From positions 1 to 63,350 of the forward strand of contig JAJDAG010000040.1 in NCBI GenBank assembly GCA_029262005.1: 63,350 nucleotides of DNA, given 5' to 3'. Below are positions 43,934 through 51,745 of the stretch, piece by piece. The translations under genes were made by a program, and so were the position numbers. Within the stretch, counting starts at the first letter, position 1, and each line of letters starts with the position of its first letter. Below the pieces are notes generated by a model that was not told where the DNA came from, made no database searches, and saw only the letters and a program-made list of their open reading frames with translations. This DNA comes from Candidatus Zhuqueibacterota bacterium. Lineage in GTDB: Bacteria > Zhuqueibacterota > Zhuqueibacteria > Oceanimicrobiales > Oceanimicrobiaceae.

Positions 43934-46900
43934 TTGAAATTGAAGCCTTTACCGAGCAGCCGAACTAACAACTCTTTTGTTCACTTGCACGTGCACAGCA
44001 ACTACAGTTTGCTCGATGGCACAATGTCGGTGCGTAGCCTGGTGGAGCACGTGTGCAAACTGGGTATGACCACGGTTGCGTTGACCGACCACAATGCCCT
44101 TTACGGCGCCATTGAGTTTTATCAAATTTGCAAGGAAGCAGGTGTGAAGCCGATTATTGGCGCTCAAATTTCGTTAACGGATGACTCTGCGCTTGTGCTG
44201 CTGGTGCGGAATGAAACGGGTTATCGCAATCTTTGCGAAATCATTTCGACGGGACATTTGCGCGGTGGCCACTTGAATTTCAAGTGCGAGTTAAACGACA
44301 TTCTTACATACAAGGAAGGATTGATCGTGCTTTCCGGCGGCAAGCGTGGCGCCATTACCCGGTTTGTTATGAATCGAAATTTTGACGATGCCCAATCTCA
44401 TTGCCGGTGGATGCAGGAACGCTTTGGCGGATTTTTCTATGTTGAACTCCAGCGTTTTTTAGGCTGGGATGATTTTATAAACGAACAGTTACAAGGTATT
44501 GCGGATAAATGTAATGTGCCGCTGGTGGCAACAAACGATGTACATTTGTTGTCGCCTGAGGCGTTGCCGTTACGCAAAGTACTGCACGCCATTGACCAAA
44601 ACACCATGCGGGAACGGGTACGCACTGCAGGCCATAAGCAGCAATATCTCAAAGCCGCATGGGAAATGCGGCGGCAATTTGCCCGATATCCACAAGCCGT
44701 GGAAAACAGCCTGCAAATCGCCGCTGCGTGTAATCTCGAATTGAAGCTCGGCAAACCGGTTTTCCCGATTATGGATTTGCCGAAAACAGAAACCGCGCAC
44801 TCGTATCTGCAAAAGCTGTGCAGCCGGGGAGCGAATGCCTGCTACAACCCCGTGACAAAACAAGTGCAAAAACGGATAAAATATGAACTCGGCATTATTG
44901 ACAAACTTGGCTTTTCCGATTACTTTCTCATTGTCAAAGATATTGTCGATTTTTGCCGTCGTGAGTCGATTCCGTGTGTTGGCCGGGGTTCGGCCGCGGA
45001 TAGCATTGTGGCGTACGTGCTGGGCATTACCTTTGCCGATCCAATTCGCTTCAATCTTTACTTCGAACGGTTCCTCAATCCGGAGCGCACAGATGCTCCG
45101 GATATTGATCTCGACATTTGCTGGCGCAGCCGGGACCGGGTGCTGCAATATGTTTACGAAAAATATGGCATCGAAAAAACCGCGATGATTTGCACGTTCA
45201 GTACCTTTCAAACCCGATCGGCAATTCGTGATGTGGCCAAAGTTTTTGGCTTGCCGGAAGAGGAGATCAGTCAGTTGCTGCGCGATGTGCCGCACATGGC
45301 GAAAATGACCCCATTTGATAAAGCCCTGAAAGCAGTACCGCAAATTGGCAATGGCGAAAAAATCGATCGGACGGTTTCGGAGATTCTGCAAATCAGCAAC
45401 CAACTTGCCGGTTTTCCCCGGCACCTTTCGATCCATGCCGGTGGCGTCATTATCGCACCCGACAAGCTGACATACTACACGCCGCTGGAAGTTGCCGGCA
45501 AGGGCATTGTTATTTCGCAATATGATATGCACTCTATCGAGCGACTCGGCCTGGTCAAAATGGATTTACTGGGTGTACGGTCGCTGACAATCATCACGGA
45601 GTGCCTGGAAAAAAGTCGAAAATTAAAAGCCGAAACGCGAAACAGGAAACAGGAAACGTACCAGCCGGAGTTTAGGAGCTTTCTTGATTTGCGCGCAATT
45701 CCTGACAATGATCCGGCGACAATTCGGATGATAAAGGCAGGCAAGACCCTTGGTTGTTTTCAGTTGGAAAGCCCGCTGGTGCGTGGCGTGTTGCGTAAAA
45801 TGCAGACCGACAGTGTTGAAGATACCGTGGTGGCTGTGGCTGTGATCCGTCCCGGAGTAGGTGACAGCGGCATGAAAGATGAATATATTCTTCGCCGTGG
45901 CGGTGTTCGCCCGGTGCGCTATTCCCATCCGATTCTGGAGCCGGTGCTCAAGGAGACACACGGTTTAACGCTTTACCAGGAGCAGGTGCTGCTTATCGCT
46001 CAGGCCGTGGCTGGTTTTACATTGGCTCAAGGCGACACGTTACGCCGCGCCATGACCAAAGACAGGAATCCCGAATTGATGCACAGCATGCACAAACAGT
46101 TTATCAAAGGAGCATTTTCGCGCGGCATTTCTGAGAAAAAGGCAGTAGAAATCTGGCAATTTCTACAACAGTTCATCGGCTTTGGTTTTAACAAAGCGCA
46201 TGCTGCAACTTACGGCATTCTCGCTTATCAAACGGCCTTTTTGAAATGTTATTTTCCGGTGGAATTTATGACGGCGGTGCTGAACAACGTCGGCGGGTTT
46301 TACGCTACTGCCGTTTATATTGAAGAATGTCGGCGGCTGGAACTCGCAGATGGCACACAAGGGATTCCTTTACTTCCGCCGGATGTCAATAAATCCGATT
46401 GCTGTTTTACCATTGAAAACAACGACATTCGGGTTGGCTTGAATTCGATTTTTGAATTGTCCGACCGCAGTAAAAAAGCGATTGTTGCGGCGCAAACCAC
46501 ACAGCCCTTTAAAGATATTTACGACTTCTTTGAACGCACCCGGGCCGGTGAAAAGGAAACCGAACATTTAATTCGTTGCGGCGCAATGCGTTCGTTACAC
46601 CCAAGCGAACCACTGCTGCTGATGAAATGTCAGAGCTATTTTAAAAACGCCCGCAGCAAAAGTATGGCAGAATATATGATTGCCGGCATTGAGCCTCAAC
46701 CCTACTCAAACGAGATGCGTATTCTGGCAGAATTGGAACTGCTGAGCTTTGGCGTTACCGCGCATCCGCTTGCGCTTTATGACGGCCTCATTCCCTGGGA
46801 AAACATGGTTTCGTCCCTGGCCATAGAGGCAAACAAAAACAAACGTGTACAATTTACCGGTTGGTATGTCACGTCGCGGCTGCAGAAGACGGTCACTGGA

Positions 46901-47152
46901 AAATACATGAAATTTCTATCGCTGGAAGACAAGTTCGGCATTTGTGAGGTGATTTTCTTCCCCGAAGTTTACGGAAAATATGCTGACATTTTACGAGGTT
47001 ACGGCCCGTTTACCGTGATTGGTAAAGTACAGTCACGCATTAAAGGTGAGGCAAATTTAATCGCTGAAAAGGTTTTGCGCTGGCCAGCCCCGCACGAAGT
47101 TGTTACTCAGAAAATGAAAAACCAACAAGTGGATGTGTTTGTTGGTGGGTGA
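43934..47152 (+). CDS. dnaE2: DNA polymerase III alpha subunit, DnaE2/ImuC-like
   Basis: A 1072-residue C-family polymerase. The PHP domain has LHVHSNYSLLDG and LTDHNALYGAIEFY. The polymerase core has GRGSAADSIVAYVLGI, the catalytic pair in PDIDLDICW and a third Asp in VKMDLLGVRSL. Later come LYQEQVLLIAQAVAGF and FGFNKAHAATYGILAYQ. A C-terminal OB domain holds the VQFTGWYVTSRLQKT segment. Its length and the PDID form of the active site fit the error-prone DnaE2 branch rather than replicative DnaE1. No imuA/imuB genes accompany it. The start is TTG (43934 or 43940), without a clear ribosome binding site. A short heptamer repeat interrupts the chain at about residue 566. Confidence 0.85.
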   Translation: MKLKPLPSSRTNNSFVHLHVHSNYSLLDGTMSVRSLVEHVCKLGMTTVALTDHNALYGAIEFYQICKEAGVKPIIGAQISLTDDSALVLLVRNETGYRNLCEIISTGHLRGGHLNFKCELNDILTYKEGLIVLSGGKRGAITRFVMNRNFDDAQSHCRWMQERFGGFFYVELQRFLGWDDFINEQLQGIADKCNVPLVATNDVHLLSPEALPLRKVLHAIDQNTMRERVRTAGHKQQYLKAAWEMRRQFARYPQAVENSLQIAAACNLELKLGKPVFPIMDLPKTETAHSYLQKLCSRGANACYNPVTKQVQKRIKYELGIIDKLGFSDYFLIVKDIVDFCRRESIPCVGRGSAADSIVAYVLGITFADPIRFNLYFERFLNPERTDAPDIDLDICWRSRDRVLQYVYEKYGIEKTAMICTFSTFQTRSAIRDVAKVFGLPEEEISQLLRDVPHMAKMTPFDKALKAVPQIGNGEKIDRTVSEILQISNQLAGFPRHLSIHAGGVIIAPDKLTYYTPLEVAGKGIVISQYDMHSIERLGLVKMDLLGVRSLTIITECLEKSRKLKAETRNRKQETYQPEFRSFLDLRAIPDNDPATIRMIKAGKTLGCFQLESPLVRGVLRKMQTDSVEDTVVAVAVIRPGVGDSGMKDEYILRRGGVRPVRYSHPILEPVLKETHGLTLYQEQVLLIAQAVAGFTLAQGDTLRRAMTKDRNPELMHSMHKQFIKGAFSRGISEKKAVEIWQFLQQFIGFGFNKAHAATYGILAYQTAFLKCYFPVEFMTAVLNNVGGFYATAVYIEECRRLELADGTQGIPLLPPDVNKSDCCFTIENNDIRVGLNSIFELSDRSKKAIVAAQTTQPFKDIYDFFERTRAGEKETEHLIRCGAMRSLHPSEPLLLMKCQSYFKNARSKSMAEYMIAGIEPQPYSNEMRILAELELLSFGVTAHPLALYDGLIPWENMVSSLAIEANKNKRVQFTGWYVTSRLQKTVTGKYMKFLSLEDKFGICEVIFFPEVYGKYADILRGYGPFTVIGKVQSRIKGEANLIAEKVLRWPAPHEVVTQKMKNQQVDVFVGG
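45632..45657 (+). repeat. Heptamer repeat inside the polymerase gene
   Basis: Four GAAAC units recur every seven bases (45632, 45639, 45646, 45653). They encode a basic segment, AETRNRKQETY, at about residues 565-575, between the palm motif KMDLLG and the PDNDPATIRMI region. Because the period is not a multiple of three, loss or gain of a unit would shift the frame. Confidence 0.5.
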
Positions 47153-47344
47153 TGCCCGCGCCGACACTGACGTATTTTTATTTTGACTTTGTTACTGTGC
47201 TGCATTACTTTTAAGCAGGACATTTTGCACCCCACTCCTCTGACTGCGAATATTTGTGATTTTGCTATGATGATGAGAGGACCAAACTATAGACACAACA
47301 AGCCGGACACGCTCTGAGCGGTTAAATTGCAAGAGGGTGAAAAG

Positions 47345-47374
47345 ATGCCGAACAAAAATAATGACTGTTATTAG
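47345..47374 (+). CDS. Nine-codon leader ORF before the DUF3859 gene
   Basis: AGAGGG at 47332-47337 is correctly spaced for ATG 47345, which encodes MPNKNNDCY and then TAG. The next base starts the ATG of the DUF3859 gene in the same frame. Either this is a leader peptide whose termination feeds translation of the next gene, or the amber codon is read through to give a longer N-terminus. The DUF3859 start itself has no separate ribosome binding site. Confidence 0.45.
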   Translation: MPNKNNDCY

Positions 47375-47791
47375 ATGACAAAATCCAAAATAAGCTGGAA
47401 CATGACCAGTTATGGTATCTACAAAAACTGGGATAAGGGTTCGAAAGAGTTACCTGAAATTGAAAAGTTCAGTGACACCATACCTGCCCGTCTTGACATT
47501 GAATTCGGTTATATTCTCAACATCAAAAAAGCCAGGGGTAAGGAGCTGCATTTCTGTATTGAGCATCCGCCTTTTACAGATGCGGCCGATGAGTTGATGC
47601 CGCCTTTTACCGGGAAGCTCTACGTGCGAACCAATGACTGGCATTTTTTTCTCGGTGATACAATTTGGGAGCCTGTATTTGACAAAATCGGCCCATGGCG
47701 CCTGATTACCACAATGGATGGACAAGTTCTGGCTGATAAGACCTTTTCAATTGTGCCGGATTTTGAGGAGCAGCAGGAACAAAAATGGTAG
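47375..47791 (+). CDS. DUF3859 family protein
   Basis: A 138-residue cytosolic protein with the family pattern MTSYGIYKNWDKGSKELPEI, FGYILNIKKARGK, HFCIEHPPF, then FLGDTIWEPVFDKIGPWRL and DKTFSIVPDF. It is all-beta by appearance and has no signal peptide. Function is unknown. It starts directly after the stop of the nine-codon leader. It ends with TAG, and the next gene (FKBP) follows in the same frame seven bases later. Confidence 0.8.
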   Translation: MTKSKISWNMTSYGIYKNWDKGSKELPEIEKFSDTIPARLDIEFGYILNIKKARGKELHFCIEHPPFTDAADELMPPFTGKLYVRTNDWHFFLGDTIWEPVFDKIGPWRLITTMDGQVLADKTFSIVPDFEEQQEQKW

Positions 47792-47797
47792 AGAGCG

Positions 47798-48229
47798 TTG
47801 GCAGCAGAAAATAAGAAACGCAAGATAAAAGGCTCACCGGGCTTTAACAGGAAAAACTCCAAGAGTTTCCTGGAAAAAAACCGAACCAAAGCAGGCGTTG
47901 TTGAAACCAGGTCAGGACTTCAATATTGGGTTGTCGAGGCAAGCGACGGACACAGGCCAACGATTGAAGACACGGTTGTTGTGCACCAACGCATTTCTCT
48001 CATCGATGGCACGCTCATAGATGACACTTACAAGAATTCGGAGCCGGCGAGTTTTTCCATGGTCGAGGCAATCGAAGGGTATCGTGAGGGGCTGTTAATG
48101 ATGGGTATTGGTTCACGATATCGTTTTTTTATACCGCATGAACTGGCCTGGGGCAAGCGCGGTGCCGGTAACAAGATCGGGCCATTTGCCACATTGATTA
48201 TCGATGCCCGTCTTATTGAAATAAAATAG
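47798..48229 (+). CDS. FKBP-type peptidyl-prolyl isomerase
   Basis: A 143-residue protein. A basic N-terminal tail (about 1-35) precedes the FKBP domain: RSGLQYWVVEASDG, VVVHQRISLIDGTLIDDTY, a helix with EAIEGYREGLLMMGIG, the loop RFFIPHELAWGKRGAG, and a last strand ATLIIDARLIEI. Such enzymes speed proline isomerisation in protein folding. There is no signal peptide, so it is probably cytosolic. The only workable start is TTG 47798, because the next ATG lies inside the domain. It is in frame with DUF3859 across one TAG. Confidence 0.88.
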   Translation: MAAENKKRKIKGSPGFNRKNSKSFLEKNRTKAGVVETRSGLQYWVVEASDGHRPTIEDTVVVHQRISLIDGTLIDDTYKNSEPASFSMVEAIEGYREGLLMMGIGSRYRFFIPHELAWGKRGAGNKIGPFATLIIDARLIEIK

Positions 48230-48350
48230 TTCGATGTTAATAAAACCTTAATTCATTGAAATTGTTTAATCTGATTACTCCCGATTCTAAGGCGATTCTG
48301 ACTTTCGAACTAATGCTTGATTTTCTACCAGAAATTGGTTATTATTCGCC

Positions 48351-48806
48351 ATGATTTTTTTCCCAAACAAAATGAAACTTGGTTTATCCGGGATAGCAGT
48401 GCTTTTTTTTTATTTGCTTTCGCTGGTTTTGACACCGTTGTTTCATCTACATCCTGGCGAGCATCATGCCGGCTCAAGAGATAACGGATATCACTCCCAC
48501 GCTGAGCCATTTACCACACAGACATCCGATCACCACAAGGACCATAACAGGGACGATGTAACACCGCAGCATGGTGACGATACGACAACACTATTCGAGG
48601 ATATGGTAGGCGTAGTCCAGGTTAATCCGGACAACATTATCAATCCGTTTAAATTCTCACCTACTTTAGTGCTATTTGTTCAATCATCTGCGGCAAGGTG
48701 TTCCAATCAGCTTTCCCGGCAAGATGCTTGCAATTTGTTACCGCTCCAACCGCAACAGGATTATTGCGTCTTTACGGCAACCAACCTGTCTCCTCCGCAA
48801 GCCTAA
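48351..48806 (+). CDS. His-rich membrane-anchored protein of the metal-efflux operon
   Basis: A 151-residue protein. One hydrophobic N-terminal helix (about 8-31) is followed by a histidine-rich region HLHPGEHHAGSRDNGYHSH and further His/Asp clusters to about residue 75. The Pro/Gln-rich tail contains three Cys. No enzymatic motif is visible. It is the first gene before a CzcC-CzcB-CusA-like set, so binding of Zn, Co, Ni or Cu in the periplasm is the likely role, as inferred for other small His-rich proteins in such operons. ATG 48351 is used; ATG 48372 is an alternative. Confidence 0.65.
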   Translation: MIFFPNKMKLGLSGIAVLFFYLLSLVLTPLFHLHPGEHHAGSRDNGYHSHAEPFTTQTSDHHKDHNRDDVTPQHGDDTTTLFEDMVGVVQVNPDNIINPFKFSPTLVLFVQSSAARCSNQLSRQDACNLLPLQPQQDYCVFTATNLSPPQA

Positions 48807-48918
48807 ATCTTCTTTAAGAAACTTACCATCTAATTTTTGCACCGAAGATCGATCATGGTCAAGCACTTATGATTGTTCCTTGGTGACAATTACAATCTCT
48901 ATTTATGGAGGATTTCTC

Positions 48919-50169
48919 TTGAAACGAATTCAAACAATTGCGTGCTTGGTCTTCAATCTCTTTGCCGCTTTAGGTCTGGCACAAGAAATTGAGACAAACG
49001 CACTGACTTTAACTCTGCCGCAAGCAATCGAACGGGCTCTTGCCAACTATCCGGCGCTGCAAATCCAGCGTTATGCTGTAGAGCGGGCGCAGGGACTAAA
49101 AACCACAGCCGGACTGTTGCCGAATCCCGTGGTTACTTTTTACAAAGAAGATCTCGGGCTCAACGGTCAAGATGAAGGAGAAACCGCCATTTATGCAGGT
49201 CTGCCGTTGAATTTTCTCTGGTCCCGCTGGTCTCAAGTGTCCGCCGCTTCAGCCCGAGTTGAGGCCGAGCAACTGACGCTCACCGACATACAGCGTCTCA
49301 TCAAATATGAAGTTCAAAAGGCGTTTGCAGAAACTCACTTTGCAGCCCAAAACCTTCTCGCCTGGCAAAAAGCGGCCGAAGTTTTCCACCAGGCAGCAGA
49401 AGCCGGAAGCGTGCGTTTTGCGGATGGCGATATGGCTGGTTATGAGCATCAACGTATCACCATCGAATATCTTCGTTACCAGAAAGCCGAAACTGAAGCT
49501 AAGGTGCGGCTCAGCAACAGCCAAAAGCAACTGACGTTCTTTCTCGACCCCAATCAAACCGAAACCGTGATTCAGACGTCGGCCGTTTTCCCGTCGCACT
49601 TGCCGGAACTCTCTCCAGAAAAGCTTTTGACGCAAAGCCTGGAAAATCGTCCCGACCTGCAGGCCGCCCGCTCAACGCTACGAAGCAAGCAGGCAGCATC
49701 GACACTCAGCAAATGGGGACAGTTGCCTGAAATCACGGCAGCCGCCGGTTACAAAAAACAGGTGGATGATTTCAAAGGCGCTGTTGTTCAAATCAATGTT
49801 GGTCTTCCATTATTCAATCGCAATCAAGGCGATGTACGCAGCGCCAATGCAGCGCTTAACCAGCAGGCGCTGGCAACGGAATTGCTTGAAAAACGAGTAG
49901 CGCTGGAAGTCAGACAAGCATACGCAACCTATCAACTCTACCAGCGGCAAGTCGAACAGTTTCTGGATAAGCGCATCCAGCCGCCGGAACAATTGCTGGA
50001 GATCGCTCAATTCTCGTACTCGGAAGGAGAGATGTCGCTCTTAGAGCTATTGGATGGCGTCCGTGCCTACAGCGAATCTTTCCAGACCAGAAATGATTTA
50101 TTGCTGAAATACCAACTTAGCATCTTTGAACTGGAAAAAGCAACCGGGAGAACAATAACCGGTTTTTGA
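48919..50169 (+). CDS. CzcC-like outer-membrane efflux protein
   Basis: A 416-residue TolC-family protein. I place the start at TTG 48919, preceded by GGAGGA, which gives a good signal peptide (MKRIQTIACLVFNLFAALGLAQ). Frames opening earlier add residues unlike any export signal. The mature part begins LTLPQAIERALANYPALQIQ, typical of CzcC/CusC-type channels. It continues with long helices and a second repeat near NRPDLQAARSTLRSKQAA. It would be the outer-membrane duct of the metal RND pump encoded just downstream. Confidence 0.88.
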   Translation: MKRIQTIACLVFNLFAALGLAQEIETNALTLTLPQAIERALANYPALQIQRYAVERAQGLKTTAGLLPNPVVTFYKEDLGLNGQDEGETAIYAGLPLNFLWSRWSQVSAASARVEAEQLTLTDIQRLIKYEVQKAFAETHFAAQNLLAWQKAAEVFHQAAEAGSVRFADGDMAGYEHQRITIEYLRYQKAETEAKVRLSNSQKQLTFFLDPNQTETVIQTSAVFPSHLPELSPEKLLTQSLENRPDLQAARSTLRSKQAASTLSKWGQLPEITAAAGYKKQVDDFKGAVVQINVGLPLFNRNQGDVRSANAALNQQALATELLEKRVALEVRQAYATYQLYQRQVEQFLDKRIQPPEQLLEIAQFSYSEGEMSLLELLDGVRAYSESFQTRNDLLLKYQLSIFELEKATGRTITGF

Positions 50170-50204
50170 TTTAGAAACTACCAATTATAAAGCGAGGTAG
50201 CATT

Positions 50205-51734
50205 ATGTTTCGTTACATAAGTTTGTGTTTATTTATTGCAGGTTGCGCTTTTCTTACCGGCTGTACCGGCCGAAGTGGGCCGAAAACCGATCATGAACAT
50301 GAGGCCACATCCATCACTCTGTGGACAGAAAAAACTGAACTGTTTATGGAATACCCTGCTCTTGTCGTGGGGCACAAAGCAGCTTTTGCCGTCCATCTCT
50401 CCGACATGAAAGATTTCAAGCCGGTCATTCGCGGCAGGCTTACTTGCATATTTAAAAAAGCAGGGGGTGAATCAGTAACCGCCATTGCGAAGGCGTCCAG
50501 ATATCCGGGAATTTTTCGTCCGGTGGTAAAATTTAAACAAGCGGGTGTTTACACTATGCAACTAAAACTTCAGGGCAGGCAGGTTTCGGATGTTATTAAT
50601 GTTCCCGGAATCAGGGTTTATGCTGACCACGATGCTACACCCCATTCTGTTGCAAGGGACTCCGGCGAAGAACTCATCACATTTCTGAAGGAGCAGCAGT
50701 GGAAGATGGATTTCCGTACCGAGCCGATTGGAAAACACACTCTATCGTCCTCTGTTCAGGCTGTGGGCGAAATCCTGCCAAGGCCACAAATGCACACTGA
50801 AGTGCCGGCTCCGGTCAATGGTGTTATTCTCGCTGACCAGAATGCAGGCTTACCATCTGTAGGTCAATGGGTTAGTAAGAACGATATTCTGGCTGTCATT
50901 TCGCCACCCGCCAACACAGAAAGCAGTTTCAACAGCATTCGCAGTGAGTATCTTATAGCAAACGCGGAGTATGAACGGGCACAGCGGCTCTTCGCAAAAA
51001 AGGCTATTTCACAGAAAAGGCTTGAAGAAGCAAAGTTGAGATTCGAAGCCAGGAAAGCCGGCTATGACGTGATTTCCAAACAAGTTGATTTTGCCTCCTC
51101 TGGCCAAAATGACGGCGTTGCTGCAATGCATTTTCATCTGAAGCCGCCCATTGATGGCATCATACAGGAAATTCATTTCCACCTGGGTGAAAACGTCCAG
51201 ACTGGTGAAAAGCTTTTTACCATTACCAACCCCAAGAAAGTTCTGCTCAAAGCGCACGTTCCAGTTGCGCGCATTGCACAAATAAAAAATGCGAGCGATG
51301 CATCTTTTAGAATCGAAGGCTATGAGCAGGAGTTCATGGTCAGCCGACTCAATGGCCGTCTTGTTTCAATTGGCAGCATTGTCGATGAAAAATCTCGGAC
51401 GGTGCCCGTGCTTTTTAAGCTGGACAACCCGGATAACATTTTAAAGATTGGCATGTTTGCTGAAGTATCGGTTAAAACCGGCGAGAGCGTTGAAACACTT
51501 GCCATTCCCAACAGCGCCATTTTCGACGATAACGGGACGCCGGTTGCATACATTCATGTAGAGGGTGAATCCTTTGCCAAACGAGCCTTGACAACGGGTA
51601 TCACAGATAATGGCTACACTCAAATTCTGAATGGCGCCTCCGAAGGTGAGCGCGTGACAACCGTTGGCGGCTATCAGGTGCGTCTGGCTTCGCTATCCAC
51701 TTCGGTGCCGTCGGGTCATGGGCATGAACATTAA
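50205..51734 (+). CDS. CzcB-like adaptor lipoprotein with His-rich ends
   Basis: A 509-residue membrane-fusion protein, long for the family. The lipoprotein signal ends in FLTGC. A His-containing linker TDHEHE follows. Residues about 35-145 form a beta-rich domain (FAVHLSDMKDFKPV) found in CzcB-type adaptors of several phyla. Then come the lipoyl/helical hairpin core (VPAPVNGVILADQNA, YERAQRLFAKKAIS), a barrel, and a His-rich end GHGHEH. The His clusters at both ends suggest that it binds the exported cation. It begins 35 bp after the channel gene and ends 11 bp before the permease. Confidence 0.88.
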   Translation: MFRYISLCLFIAGCAFLTGCTGRSGPKTDHEHEATSITLWTEKTELFMEYPALVVGHKAAFAVHLSDMKDFKPVIRGRLTCIFKKAGGESVTAIAKASRYPGIFRPVVKFKQAGVYTMQLKLQGRQVSDVINVPGIRVYADHDATPHSVARDSGEELITFLKEQQWKMDFRTEPIGKHTLSSSVQAVGEILPRPQMHTEVPAPVNGVILADQNAGLPSVGQWVSKNDILAVISPPANTESSFNSIRSEYLIANAEYERAQRLFAKKAISQKRLEEAKLRFEARKAGYDVISKQVDFASSGQNDGVAAMHFHLKPPIDGIIQEIHFHLGENVQTGEKLFTITNPKKVLLKAHVPVARIAQIKNASDASFRIEGYEQEFMVSRLNGRLVSIGSIVDEKSRTVPVLFKLDNPDNILKIGMFAEVSVKTGESVETLAIPNSAIFDDNGTPVAYIHVEGESFAKRALTTGITDNGYTQILNGASEGERVTTVGGYQVRLASLSTSVPSGHGHEH

Positions 51735-51745
51735 AGGAGACAAAG

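Noticed and set aside
44570-45532. 320-codon open frame antisense to the polymerase gene
   Set aside because: It lies wholly opposite a gene with intact catalytic motifs and is His/Arg-rich as expected for a shadow frame.
48676-48918. Longer form of the CzcC-like protein starting at 48676
   Set aside because: It would overlap the His-rich protein gene and bury the signal peptide 80 residues inside; TTG 48919 has a strong ribosome binding site and a proper signal peptide.
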